A program made the translations under genes and the position numbers. DNA of 64,000 nucleotides from Floridanema aerugineum (GTDB lineage Bacteria; Cyanobacteriota; Cyanobacteriia; Cyanobacteriales; Aerosakkonemataceae): assembly GCF_041929345.1 (NCBI RefSeq), contig NZ_JBHFNQ010000214.1, positions 37,438 to 101,437 on the forward strand. Direction: 5' to 3'. Shown here piece by piece: positions 53,466 to 62,698 of this stretch. The first letter of the stretch is position 1. Every line of letters begins with the position of its first letter. The notes under the pieces were generated by a model. That model was given only the letters and a program-made list of their open reading frames with translations, did not search any database and was not told where the DNA came from.

Positions 53466-53611
53466 GATTTACTCATACTACATAGTCATGCTACAATAAT
53501 GGGGCAAGTAGTAATACATGAACTGGCTATGGTTTGGGTTCTTTTTGCCCAACTGGTGCGCCAACCGCTGGATTGCGCGTATACCGCACAGAAATGCGTG
53601 ACTACTCAGCA

Positions 53612-53684
53612 GTTTGATTAGCTCAGTGGTAGAGCATCCGAACGCATCGGTAGGACGTAGGTTCAATCCCTACATCAAACACCA
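53612..53684 (+). tRNA. Degenerate tRNA-like sequence 1 (anticodon unclear)
   Basis: The acceptor GTTTGAT pairs with ATCAAAC, followed by ACCA. The D arm is GCTC-AGTGGTA-GAGC and the T arm GTAGG-TTCAATC-CCTAC. The anticodon arm is short: CCG-AACGCAT-CGG would give a CGC anticodon (Ala) but lacks T33. It looks like a decayed tRNA or one typical of plasmid-borne arrays. Confidence 0.5.
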
Positions 53685-53760
53685 GGAAGTTAGCTCAATG
53701 GGTAGAGCGATCGACTGAAAATTCGATTTGTCGCAGGTTCAAATCCTGTACTTTCAACCA
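53685..53760 (+). tRNA. Degenerate tRNA-like sequence 2 (Phe-like GAA)
   Basis: It starts immediately after the CCA of the first. The D arm is GCTC-AATGGGTA-GAGC, the T arm GCAGG-TTCAAAT-CCTGT and the 3' end CAACCA. The anticodon loop contains CTGAAAA with GAA in place, but the stem around it pairs only with an eight-base loop. The acceptor has one mismatch and one wobble pair. Confidence 0.5.
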
Positions 53761-54139
53761 ACCCTGTCCGGGTCAAAAGACACTACTTTTTGGAAGTAGC
53801 TTACCTCAACTCTCTAACAAACTCTGCAATGTAGGTGTGTACTAGGGATAGTAACAGTAAAGAAGCCAGTGCAATTGTTTTCTCTCTAACTTGAGTATGT
53901 CCTTCATTGTCTTTATCCAGTTTTCCTAGATACAACAAACTGAACGGCATATCTGAGGATTGCGATCTTTTTCTGAGTACTCTACTCACGAAGTAGCAAT
54001 CATCTTAATCCAGTCCGAGAAGAAGCAACTCGCCCGCAACCGAACTGCAAACACCTACATTTGCAGATTTGACAATCTGTGTAGTATCTATGTAGCATAA
54101 AGTTAATAGTAAAAACCTAAGTCGTCTGAGCAATTTTCT
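53761..54139. other. Non-coding gap after the tRNA-like pair
   Basis: The gap starts with a hairpin (CTACTTTTTGGAAGTAG, near 53784). I see no other tRNA-like arm, repeat or gene. It should contain the promoter of the SPFH gene. Confidence 0.4.
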
Positions 54140-55657
54140 ATGTGGAAAACATTTTATATTAAACCTAACGAAATTGGAATTTTGTATCACCGTAGTGATT
54201 TCCAAAAAATTTTGCAGCCGGGGACTTACACTTATTTTGGTTGGCACTGGCAAGTCAAAACCTACGATCTCAATCAACCAGAGGTAAAGATTGAGAACTT
54301 GGAGCTATTACTGCGAGATCGTAGTGCGGAGTTAGAACCATACTTATTAGTAGTAAGAACTGCATTCAATCAAGCCGCTTTAGTACGAGTAGGACAAAAT
54401 TGGGTTAGTGTTTTACCCAATCGATTGCGAGCTTTTTGGCGCGGTTTTATTGAAGTCGAGTCTCATATTTTCAATTTGAATGAAAGTTTGGAATTACCAG
54501 CCGAGTTTAGAGAACAAATACGTAAGATTGCCTTGGATGGAATCCAGAAGTTCTTAATTTCCGAGTCGGAAATTGGTTTACTTTACGTGCAGAAAAACTT
54601 CGTGCGATCGCTCGAACCAGGTGAGTATGCTTTTTGGAATGTCGAGCGAGTTGTTTTAGTTCACAATCTCAGTCGAATTATACCCAATCCAGACTTTCCC
54701 TTGCCAGATGTATTGATCGAGCAACATCCTGATTTCGTAGCAGCTTACTGCGAAACGGTGCAATTACAAAATCATCAGGTAGCCATTGTTCGCTATCAAG
54801 GTAAAGTTATTTCTATTCTCCCACCCACTATTCGGAAACTATTTTGGCGAGGTGTGGAAGTAGAGGTAATTGATATCAGCAATGATGCTAAATTACCAAC
54901 TAATTTAGTAGCAGAATTAGTCTTGAATGCGTCAGAGAGAGTTCGCAATTTTTTGCATATTCAAGAAGTGCCAGCACAGCACGTTGGATTACTTTACATC
55001 AATCAAGAGTTTCAAACCCAACTTCAGCCAGGAATACACGCTTGGTGGATATTTGGACGTTCTTGGCAGACGGAAGCTATTGATTTGAGATTGCAAACGA
55101 TCGAAGTATCCGGTCAAGATATTCTCTCTAAAGATAAAGTACCTTTGCGGTTGAATTTAACTGCTGGGTTTCGCATTCTAGATCCATTAAAAGCCAAAAA
55201 CGGCTTATCCGATATTGCTGGTTTCTTATACAAGGAACTACAATTTGGTTTGCGGGGAGCAGTGGGCGAACGTACTCTAGATGCTTTACTAGAAAATAAA
55301 GGAGCAGTCGATAAAAGTGTAGCTGAATATATCGAGCAAAAAACTGCCGACTATGGAATTGAAATTAATTCCGTTGGGGTCAAAGATATTATTTTACCTG
55401 GCGAGATTAAGACAATTTTGAGTAAGGTGGTAGAGGCAGAGAAATCTGCTCAAGCTAACGTAGTACGTCGTCGGGAAGAAACTGCTGCTACTCGCAGTAT
55501 GTTGAATACGGCGAAAGTGATGGAAGATAATCCGGTGGCTTTACGTTTGAAAGAGTTAGAAGTGTTAGAAAGAATTGCTGAGAAGATCGATCGCATTCAA
55601 GTTAACGGTAGCTTGGATAGCATTTTGACCGACTTAATTCGGCTCAACCGGGAATAA
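54140..55657 (+). CDS. SPFH/slipin-family protein with triplicated N-terminal unit
   Basis: A 505-aa protein. Three copies of a unit precede the band-7 core: IKPNEIGILYHRSDFQKILQ, ESEIGLLYVQKNFVRSLEPG and PAQHVGLLYINQEFQTQLQP. Two have a downstream part, RVGQNWVSVLPNRLRAFWRG and RYQGKVISILPPTIRKLFWR. The SPFH core follows (QTIEVSGQDILSKDKVPLRL, NLTAGFRILDP, ERTLDALLENK, ADYGIEINSVGVKDIILPGE) and an Ala/Glu-rich helix (VVEAEKSAQANVVRRREETA). No membrane segment is evident. Its relatives act as membrane scaffolds; here the role on a plasmid is unknown. Confidence 0.8.
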   Translation: MWKTFYIKPNEIGILYHRSDFQKILQPGTYTYFGWHWQVKTYDLNQPEVKIENLELLLRDRSAELEPYLLVVRTAFNQAALVRVGQNWVSVLPNRLRAFWRGFIEVESHIFNLNESLELPAEFREQIRKIALDGIQKFLISESEIGLLYVQKNFVRSLEPGEYAFWNVERVVLVHNLSRIIPNPDFPLPDVLIEQHPDFVAAYCETVQLQNHQVAIVRYQGKVISILPPTIRKLFWRGVEVEVIDISNDAKLPTNLVAELVLNASERVRNFLHIQEVPAQHVGLLYINQEFQTQLQPGIHAWWIFGRSWQTEAIDLRLQTIEVSGQDILSKDKVPLRLNLTAGFRILDPLKAKNGLSDIAGFLYKELQFGLRGAVGERTLDALLENKGAVDKSVAEYIEQKTADYGIEINSVGVKDIILPGEIKTILSKVVEAEKSAQANVVRRREETAATRSMLNTAKVMEDNPVALRLKELEVLERIAEKIDRIQVNGSLDSILTDLIRLNRE

Positions 55658-55797
55658 AATAATAGTGCGATTGCTCAATATTTCGGAGGAAATTTAATCG
55701 AGCGATCGCATACACATTGCTGCCATTTGTACTGCTTAATTTTTATTTTTAGCCGCCCCTATCGGTGGCGGTAAATAGAAGTAATTGTAGTCTACAA

Positions 55798-58422
55798 ATG
55801 CAACCAGATTATCTGAAATTACTGGCTCAATTTGAGCAGGAATTCTCTCCTATCTCTCGCCATCAATCAGTAACAGAAAACCAATTGGTTGAGGCTAACA
55901 ATCTCCTAGAATTACTAGGAGAAGAGATCATTTGGCATGAAACAACACCTGCAACCAACCCACTCAATAAAAACCTGCCATCTGATTTACCAAAAGAACT
56001 GAAACAAGCTTTACAACAGCAAGGCATAAAACAGCTTTATTCTCATCAAATCAAAGCTCTCAAAGCAGTGCGTCAAGGTCGAGATATCATCTTATCAACT
56101 ACAACCAGTTCTGGCAAATCTTTGAGTGCATATATTCCGATTTTAGAAGGAGTAATGCAGCATGATTATACCGCCTTAGCTTTTTATGGATTAAGAGCCT
56201 TAACATCAGAACAAGGTCAAAAGGTTGCTAACTTAATCAAATCTATTCCCCAGTCTACACAACCTCGATTAGCGATGCTAACCGGAGATACTAACAAAGA
56301 GGAAAGAGAAAGATTGTTAGCAACTAATCCTCAAATTATTGGAGCTACGCCAGAATTAATTCACTTTGCACTTAGAGGAGTTCATTGGAGTCAACCTTGG
56401 CAGCAATTTTTGAGCAAATTGCGTTACGTCCTAATTGATGAAGCGCACACTTTTAATGGTGTTTATGGAGCAAATATGGCAGCTTTAATTCGTCGCTTAA
56501 AGTTGGCAGTTGATAGTAATGGTGGTAATTCTAATCAACTACAATTCATCTTTTTGAGTGCTACAATCGGTAATCCAGTAGAATTAGCTAGGAGATTATC
56601 TAGTAGAAATCGTCAACGTAATTCAACTAAACCAGATAGATTGGTTTGGATTAATTCTAGTGGAGCAGCTACACCTTCTCGACAGTTAATTGTCACTAAA
56701 TCTAGCCATAATGCTAATCCAGATGCAGCGAGAATCATCTTGTTTTTATTGCAGTCTGGACAAAGCGGAATTTGTTTTTGTAATGGCAGACAAGCTATCA
56801 AGAATTTGTGGTCAACTTTACGACAGGAAGCGATTCAACAAGGCTATAGCAGCATTGAAAAACAAGTAGCTATATTCTATAGCAGTTTAACTAGCCAGCG
56901 TCGTGCCGAAATAATTCAACAATTAGAACTAGGTCAAATTCGATGTATTATCAGTACCAGTTCGTTAGAAGCTGGAATTGACCTACCACAACTGGATTAT
57001 GTAATTATTAGAGGTTGGCCTGGTAGTTTGCAAGCATTTCGACAAAGATTAGGAAGAGCAGGGAGAGTAAAAGCTGGTTTAGCTGTTTTTATTCCGATTG
57101 CTCAATTACCGTTGGATAATTATTTTGCTACGCATCCTCAGTTGTTATTAGGAGCTCCGTCAGAACAAGTTAGCTTTAGTACCAATTACCCGATAGACTT
57201 AGCCAAACATTTGATGTGTGCCGCAGTAGAAACGGGAATTCCTGTTACTAAACTCAAGTACTATTTTGGTAAATTAGCGCTGACTATTGCCACAGCTTTG
57301 ATGGAACAGGGAGTCATACACAAAAGTCGCGGTCTATTATGGGCTAAAGGATTTCCTCATAAAGATGTTAACTTTAGAGGTGGAATAAATAGCAACACAG
57401 TTCAATTGATAGATGCGGAATTTGGAGAAGAAGTTGAAAGTTTAAGTGCCGAAATTGCTATCCATGAAGTGTTTCCTGGTGCAATTTACCGAACGCAGAA
57501 TTTGGATGGACAATTAGTAACTTATCGTTCGGAAACTTTGGAATTGGAAATGGGAAAAGCCCTATTGCAGTTAATTACAGAAACTCAGTTGTTTACGATT
57601 GCTGTCAATCGTGTTGATACCTGTATCCATCAAGAATTGAGTACGCCTAAAATTGTTCCTTTGCTCGTTACAACAGAAGAAAGTAATGGTTCTACTCAAG
57701 TTCCGCTATCAATACAATTGAGTTTAGGTTGGGGTGAAATTAGTCAACAAGTAACTGGGTATCAATTACTAACTAGGTCATATAAGTTAACTTGTTTGCA
57801 GAAAAAGTGCGTAAATTATAAGGAGGGATTGAACAATCATATTCATTGTCCAGCTTGTGGTAAACGATTGCGGAAAGCGGAGTTAACAACGGTACTTAAT
57901 GAAGTTGAGTTTGAGCAACCTTATGCTATCGAGTTTAGTACTCCTGTTGTCCAGATTAGTGTTAGCGAATCAGTTAATCGATACTGGCAAGAAATTGTAG
58001 TTCGGACTCGCACTCAACTGTTACAAACCAAGCAACCAATTCCGACAAATTATCAACAACTATGGGAATATCCAGCGCAGTTTTTGGTAATCCATAGTTT
58101 TGGGCATCAGATTTTAGCAGCTTTGCCATTGGTGGTATTGTCTGGGATGAATGATGTGAGTTTTCGGGTAGAAAAAAGAGGAATTGCAGATTATGTTGGC
58201 TTATTTTATGACCAAGTTGAAGGCGGTTCTGGTAGTGCGGAGGCAATTTTTAAGCAGTTGCCAAAACTTGCTAAAGTAGCAGGGGAATTAGCTCGAAATT
58301 GTGAATGCGAATCCGGTTGTCCTAAATGTTTGATTCAACCTGGTTGTCCTGATGGTAATAAAGGGTTACTCAAAGAAATGGGGCTGCTTTTATGTGATGC
58401 GCTTTCATTAACTGAAGCATAA
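55798..58422 (+). CDS. DEAD/DEAH-box helicase with DUF1998 (MrfA/Hrq1-like)
   Basis: An 874-aa helicase. It has the Q/Walker region (GIKQLYSHQIKALKAVRQGR, TTTSSGKSLSAYIPIL), the DEAH box in VLIDEAHTF, motif III LSATIGN, and motifs V-VI in CIISTSSLEAGIDLPQLDYV and RQRLGRAGR. The C-terminal part has a Cys pair plus zinc-like CPACGKR and ends in the DUF1998 four-Cys set, CECESGCPKCLIQPGC. Relatives unwind 3' to 5' and act in DNA crosslink repair. The ATG at 55798 is chosen over a GTG 33 bases upstream because MQPDYLKLLAQFEQ is a natural start. Confidence 0.92.
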   Translation: MQPDYLKLLAQFEQEFSPISRHQSVTENQLVEANNLLELLGEEIIWHETTPATNPLNKNLPSDLPKELKQALQQQGIKQLYSHQIKALKAVRQGRDIILSTTTSSGKSLSAYIPILEGVMQHDYTALAFYGLRALTSEQGQKVANLIKSIPQSTQPRLAMLTGDTNKEERERLLATNPQIIGATPELIHFALRGVHWSQPWQQFLSKLRYVLIDEAHTFNGVYGANMAALIRRLKLAVDSNGGNSNQLQFIFLSATIGNPVELARRLSSRNRQRNSTKPDRLVWINSSGAATPSRQLIVTKSSHNANPDAARIILFLLQSGQSGICFCNGRQAIKNLWSTLRQEAIQQGYSSIEKQVAIFYSSLTSQRRAEIIQQLELGQIRCIISTSSLEAGIDLPQLDYVIIRGWPGSLQAFRQRLGRAGRVKAGLAVFIPIAQLPLDNYFATHPQLLLGAPSEQVSFSTNYPIDLAKHLMCAAVETGIPVTKLKYYFGKLALTIATALMEQGVIHKSRGLLWAKGFPHKDVNFRGGINSNTVQLIDAEFGEEVESLSAEIAIHEVFPGAIYRTQNLDGQLVTYRSETLELEMGKALLQLITETQLFTIAVNRVDTCIHQELSTPKIVPLLVTTEESNGSTQVPLSIQLSLGWGEISQQVTGYQLLTRSYKLTCLQKKCVNYKEGLNNHIHCPACGKRLRKAELTTVLNEVEFEQPYAIEFSTPVVQISVSESVNRYWQEIVVRTRTQLLQTKQPIPTNYQQLWEYPAQFLVIHSFGHQILAALPLVVLSGMNDVSFRVEKRGIADYVGLFYDQVEGGSGSAEAIFKQLPKLAKVAGELARNCECESGCPKCLIQPGCPDGNKGLLKEMGLLLCDALSLTEA

Positions 58423-58495
58423 TTCGATTAGGTGAACTTGGAGAAGTGCATATTAAATGCGCTTCTCCAAAAAATTTAATGCGGCGGTAAGTTCT

Positions 58496-58840
58496 TCAGG
58501 TTTCATTGGTTAGTTCCTGTAAAATTAGTAAAATTCTCTCCTTGAGTTCTGGCAAATTTAGTTCAACTACATTCCAAACTTCATCTAAATCTATACCCAA
58601 ATAATTGTGAATTAGGACATCTCGAAATCCGGCAATTCTTCGCCAAGGAACTTCTGGATGATTCTGCCTTAATTCCACAGAAAGCTGCTTAACCGCTTCT
58701 CCGATAACTTCAAAATTACGAATCACTGCATCTTGAATCAAAACAGATTCCAAAAACACCTCTTTACCACCTAGCGTGTAAGATTCAATCCGCTCAATTC
58801 GTTCGATAATATCTTCTAAAAAAACCCGCTCGTTTGTCAC
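58496..58840 (-). CDS. hepT: HepT-like RNase toxin (DUF86)
   Basis: A 114-aa helical protein with the HEPN catalytic motif R-x4-H-x-Y in FRDVLIHNYLGID. It also has RNFEVIGEAVKQLS and VPWRRIAGF, the usual signature of HepT. The start overlaps the stop of the antitoxin gene by four bases. In characterised pairs the toxin cuts or is neutralised by AMPylation through MntA. This pair probably stabilises the element. Confidence 0.93.
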   Translation of the reverse strand: MTNERVFLEDIIERIERIESYTLGGKEVFLESVLIQDAVIRNFEVIGEAVKQLSVELRQNHPEVPWRRIAGFRDVLIHNYLGIDLDEVWNVVELNLPELKERILLILQELTNET

Positions 58841-59127
58841 AATGGAACTGCCTCATTCAAAATGCGCTCGCGCCACACATCTCGCAGACCTTTGACATTT
58901 GCTACATCAACTTTTTTGCCCAAAAGGTCTTCTAAATCTTGTATAAGTGCTACCCGATCTAAAAGACTTCGCCCTGTCTCCATTTCTACTAAGAAATCCA
59001 CATCACTATCCGGTTTGGCAACACCTCGCGCTACAGAACCAAATATCCGCACATTTGATGCGCCATGTTGTGCAGCAAGAGAGAGAATTTCTTCTCGTTT
59101 TTGTTTGAGTAACTCATCAATATTCAT
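58837..59127 (-). CDS. mntA: MntA-like nucleotidyltransferase antitoxin
   Basis: A 96-aa minimal nucleotidyltransferase with the active-site pattern G-S-x-A-R-G-x-x-x-x-x-S-D-x-D, visible as FGSVARGVAKPDSDVDFLVEM. It is upstream of hepT in a two-gene unit with an ATGA overlap. MntA proteins AMPylate a Tyr of HepT and so silence it. Confidence 0.93.
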   Translation of the reverse strand: MNIDELLKQKREEILSLAAQHGASNVRIFGSVARGVAKPDSDVDFLVEMETGRSLLDRVALIQDLEDLLGKKVDVANVKGLRDVWRERILNEAVPL

Positions 59128-59156
59128 AGTTCTAGCCTCCCGCTTCTATATTTAGT

Positions 59157-59996
59157 TTAAGGAATTTGTTCTACGATTTGTTTAACTAATTCGGAAGCTG
59201 AATCTAATTGATTTAAATTCACATTTGTATAGTAGTCAGGCATCCGAGCGATTTCTCTCACCACTGCTGCTAAATCAGCATTTCCTTTCCTCGCTCCCAA
59301 CCCATTAATAGAACATTCGATTTGTCTTGCGCCACTATGAAGAGCAGCTATTGAATTTTCGACAGCCAAACCTAAATCATCATGACAATGAACCGACAGC
59401 TTAATACAATCAATCTCCCTCACCCGTTGTTGTAGCATTTGAATTAGTTGACTAAATGATTCCGGGGAAGCTGTTCCCAGACTATCAGGAATACTGATGG
59501 TAGTTGCTCCACTAGCACAAGCTGTTTCCACCGCCTGACATAAGAAATCTGGTTCACAGCGAGTGGCATCAAATGCTGACCATTCTACATCTGCACAATA
59601 GTTTTTTGCTGTAGCCACGCTTTCTCGAATTCGGGCTAGCGTTTCTGCTTGACTGTGGATCGATCGATCTTTTAAATTTACAGAAGTGTAAAGATGAATT
59701 CTACCTTGAGCCGCAGGTTTAATTGCCTGGGCTGCCACCATAATTTCTTCAACTTTATCGCTAGCTAAAGCACAAACAATCGAATCTTTTACAAGTTGAG
59801 CCACTTGGAAGACTGCAGCGAAATCTTTCTCTTTAGCTGCCGGATATCCCACCTCAATTACGTCAACCTTCATGAATTCTAAAAACTGAGCCAATTCAAG
59901 CTTTTGTTCTACATTAATTTGCACCCCCGGCATTAATTCTCCATCGCGCAGAGTAGTGTCAAAAATGATGACTTTATTTCCAACTTCTCCCGCCAT
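59157..59996 (-). CDS. LeuA/HMGL-like catalytic domain protein (279 aa)
   Basis: A TIM-barrel enzyme of the isopropylmalate/homocitrate synthase group. The first strand is IIFDTTLRDGELMPGVQI, the metal ligands HCHDDLG lie in the second half and NGLGARKGNADL is the usual signature. Full-length LeuA has about 510-530 residues with a C-terminal leucine-binding domain; here the protein ends after about 280, and the following DNA codes for MntA. It therefore lacks feedback control by that domain. The acyl acceptor cannot be decided from sequence. Confidence 0.85.
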   Translation of the reverse strand: MAGEVGNKVIIFDTTLRDGELMPGVQINVEQKLELAQFLEFMKVDVIEVGYPAAKEKDFAAVFQVAQLVKDSIVCALASDKVEEIMVAAQAIKPAAQGRIHLYTSVNLKDRSIHSQAETLARIRESVATAKNYCADVEWSAFDATRCEPDFLCQAVETACASGATTISIPDSLGTASPESFSQLIQMLQQRVREIDCIKLSVHCHDDLGLAVENSIAALHSGARQIECSINGLGARKGNADLAAVVREIARMPDYYTNVNLNQLDSASELVKQIVEQIP

Positions 59997-60092
59997 ATTG
60001 CACCTCGCGCCAGTCCTCGCTCAACAAAAACTTAGGTGTTTCAGTGGCGCAACCGCCACTTAATTTTCAGAATTAGTACTCATTCTGAAACT

Positions 60093-60728
60093 ATGAAACT
60101 GCTAACTTTATCGGACTTTAAACCAATTATAAGTAATAAATCAACCTCTTCAGTTCCTAGCCACATTCAACAACAATTCCAGTTACTTGTCAAACAAATA
60201 TTAATGGAATTGCCAGTAGAACCAATCCTTGACAACTATCCTCAATTTCAACAATGGATTACATCGTTAAAACAACTAGCACCTAGTCTATTTGTTCCTC
60301 ACAAAAAGCTTTTTGTTGACCTGACAATTACGGCTAGACTAGAGTGGAAATCGGAGAATGCCAACAATACTTCATCTTTTCCACTCATAGAAGTGCAGAC
60401 AAATCTAGGGATTATCAAAGGAAGAAAGCGACTATTTGAATGGGGAATTCGTCATCCTAGCCTAAGTTATTCAGACCGAATTAAGTTATGGGTGGCAACC
60501 GAACATTTTCAAGTTAATCCTAATGAAATGCAACTGATTGTTTTAGCACTCCATCCAACAAAAACTGCTCAAAAAGTAGTATTTAACTGGGATAGCAAAC
60601 AACATAAGCTCACCCGCAATTGGTTAGTGAAGAGAATGAACCCATCTATTACTACCAATAAAAAAAATACAGATGCAGCACTCGCCCTAGCAAAAAGCCT
60701 AGATCAAATTGAGGAAATACCAATATGA
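60093..60728 (+). CDS. Hypothetical protein (211 aa)
   Basis: The ATG at 60093 starts MKLLTLSDFKPIISNKSTSS. The middle holds FVDLTITARLEWKSENANN, a possible nuclease-like strand PLIEVQTNLGIIKGRKRLFE and LIVLALHPTKTAQKVVFNWD. A PD-(D/E)XK-like arrangement is possible but I cannot confirm it. The C-terminus is Lys/Asn-rich. An upstream in-frame start at 60036 adds 19 residues of unlikely sequence. It is followed by the response-regulator gene, 152 bases on. Confidence 0.6.
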   Translation: MKLLTLSDFKPIISNKSTSSVPSHIQQQFQLLVKQILMELPVEPILDNYPQFQQWITSLKQLAPSLFVPHKKLFVDLTITARLEWKSENANNTSSFPLIEVQTNLGIIKGRKRLFEWGIRHPSLSYSDRIKLWVATEHFQVNPNEMQLIVLALHPTKTAQKVVFNWDSKQHKLTRNWLVKRMNPSITTNKKNTDAALALAKSLDQIEEIPI

Positions 60729-60880
60729 ACTAATAAGAAAGAAATGATTAAAATTTAATGCTGTTTCCTGAAAGATTGTGCTAAGAATAGAACTCTTTCT
60801 TCTACCGAGCGCTCGATAGAATTTGCCAACGTTGCCGGAAAAGTTAGTTCGTTAAACAATTCTTTGGAGAAGAGATAAAA

Positions 60881-61543
60881 ATGTCTACCAAGATTGACAT
60901 AAAACCAAAAACAATTTTGATTGTGGAAGATAACCCGATGTTGCAGGTAGGGCTGCGGCACGCACTTTCTGCTCAACCTGCTTTTCAAGTTGTAGGACAA
61001 GCCCAGGATGGTCTACAAGCAATGAGTGCCGCCGTCGAACTCAAACCAGACATTGCTTTAGTAGATATCGAATTGCCAGGAATGGATGGTATTACACTGA
61101 CGCAACGAATCAAAGAGATACTACCTAACACCCAAGTAATCATTTTCACGCACTACACCAATCGAACCAAAGTGATGGCAGCCTTAACCAGTGGGGCTAA
61201 TGGATACTGCGTTAAAGGTGTTAGTATTCCTCAACTAGAAGCAGCAATTACCGCAGTAGCCGAAGGAAACTTTTATCTAGATGCGAAAATTGCTGAGTGC
61301 TTGCTGCAAAACCTCAGACAACCATTACCCGACGGTGAAGAATTAGAAGAAGTGAAATTGACCCCCAGAGAAATGCAAGTTTTACAACGACTGGTTGAGG
61401 GGAAAAGCAACACGGAAATTGGTCTAGAATTGAGGATTAGTGCGAACACGATTAAAGGTCACGTTCAGCAAATTATTCATAAACTCAAGGCAAGCGATCG
61501 CACCCAAGCCGCAGTCAAAGCTTTACGCTTGGGATTGGTTTAG
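60881..61543 (+). CDS. NarL/FixJ-type response regulator
   Basis: A 220-aa regulator. The receiver domain has the acidic pocket in ILIVEDNPM, the phospho-Asp in LVDIELPGMDG, Thr in IIFTHY and Lys in YCVKGVS. The C-terminal LuxR HTH reads LTPREMQVLQRLVEGKSNTE and ISANTIKGHVQQIIHKL. The histidine kinase on the opposite strand overlaps its 3' end by 21 bases, so the two form a convergent cognate pair. Confidence 0.95.
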   Translation: MSTKIDIKPKTILIVEDNPMLQVGLRHALSAQPAFQVVGQAQDGLQAMSAAVELKPDIALVDIELPGMDGITLTQRIKEILPNTQVIIFTHYTNRTKVMAALTSGANGYCVKGVSIPQLEAAITAVAEGNFYLDAKIAECLLQNLRQPLPDGEELEEVKLTPREMQVLQRLVEGKSNTEIGLELRISANTIKGHVQQIIHKLKASDRTQAAVKALRLGLV

Positions 61544-62698
61544 TACTAAAGGTAGCGTAAACCAAAAACTCGCTCCTTGACCTAAATCGCTGACTACACC
61601 AATTTGACCGCCGTGCGCTTCCACAATTTGCCGACAAATATAGAGTCCCAAACCCGTTCCCGGACGACGTACAGAGTTAGTTCCCCGCACATACAAATCG
61701 AATAAAGAAGCACATTCTGTTTTTGGAATGCCCACACCATTATCTGCAACAGTTACACGCAGCATTTTTTTACTAGCATCTACCAGGGCATCCAATGTCA
61801 ACATAAAACCGGATGGATTGTATTTGACTGCATTACCAATCAAATTTTCAAACACTCGCCAAAGTTGCTCGGCATCAGCATTTATCAAAGGTAAATCAGC
61901 AGCAATCCGATAAGCAACAACAACCTGAGACTTGGTTAACATCGGTTCCCAGTTTTTCAGGATACGACTGGTCAAAGCGTGCAGCGATATCGGTTGTAAG
62001 TTCAACGGATAGCGCGACGTTTCTAATAGCTGCGTTTCCACTAAAGAATCAATCAGTTGAAGTTGCCGAGTGCAACTATCCAACATTGTTTCGACAATCT
62101 GCCTGTCGAATACAACATTTGCCGTAGTGTTATTTAGATAACTTTGCAGTAACAAAGAAATTCCGGTGACGGGATTTCGTAAATCGTGGGAAACAGCATG
62201 AACAAAAACTTTCAAACGCCGTTCTGTCTGCTGTCGCTGTTTAATTTCCTGCTGTAGTTGAATATTCTGTGTAGCGAGTTGTTGATTCTTGGCAAATAGT
62301 TTCTGTTGACAGCGACGCATCGCTAATTGCTGTTCGACTCGTGCTACTACTTCAATCGATTCAAACGGTTTAGTAATGTAGTCAGCACCCCCGACTTCAA
62401 ACCCTTTCACTTTATCAAATACATCGTCGGCAGCACTAATAAAAATAATCGGTATTTTTTTGGTTATATCAGATGCTTTGAGTCGGGCGCATACTTGATA
62501 ACCATCGAGATCTGGCATTCGGATATCCAGTAAAATTAGGTCGGGCAGTTGTAAAGCGATCGCTTTTAATGCTCTTTCCCCGTTTACCACTTTTCGTACC
62601 CGATAACCATGTTCAACTAGCATGGATGACAACAACCGAATGTTATCAGGAATGTCATCAACTATCAAAATATCAGGTGGAACCAAATGTTCAGTCAT
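61523..62698 (-). CDS. Response regulator-histidine kinase hybrid
   Basis: A 391-aa protein with an N-terminal receiver (DILIVDDIPDNIRLLSSMLV, LILLDIRMPDLDGYQ, GADYITKPFE), a coiled linker (NQQLATQNIQLQQEIKQRQQ), then the kinase part with H-box FVHAVSHDLRNPVTGISLLL and N/G boxes NLIGNAVKYNPSGF, DNGVGIPKTE and GTGLGLYICRQI. It is soluble. Its start lies inside the 3' end of the TraD-like gene (8-base overlap), so expression is probably coupled to the coupling protein. Confidence 0.93.
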   Translation of the reverse strand: MTEHLVPPDILIVDDIPDNIRLLSSMLVEHGYRVRKVVNGERALKAIALQLPDLILLDIRMPDLDGYQVCARLKASDITKKIPIIFISAADDVFDKVKGFEVGGADYITKPFESIEVVARVEQQLAMRRCQQKLFAKNQQLATQNIQLQQEIKQRQQTERRLKVFVHAVSHDLRNPVTGISLLLQSYLNNTTANVVFDRQIVETMLDSCTRQLQLIDSLVETQLLETSRYPLNLQPISLHALTSRILKNWEPMLTKSQVVVAYRIAADLPLINADAEQLWRVFENLIGNAVKYNPSGFMLTLDALVDASKKMLRVTVADNGVGIPKTECASLFDLYVRGTNSVRRPGTGLGLYICRQIVEAHGGQIGVVSDLGQGASFWFTLPLVLNQSQA

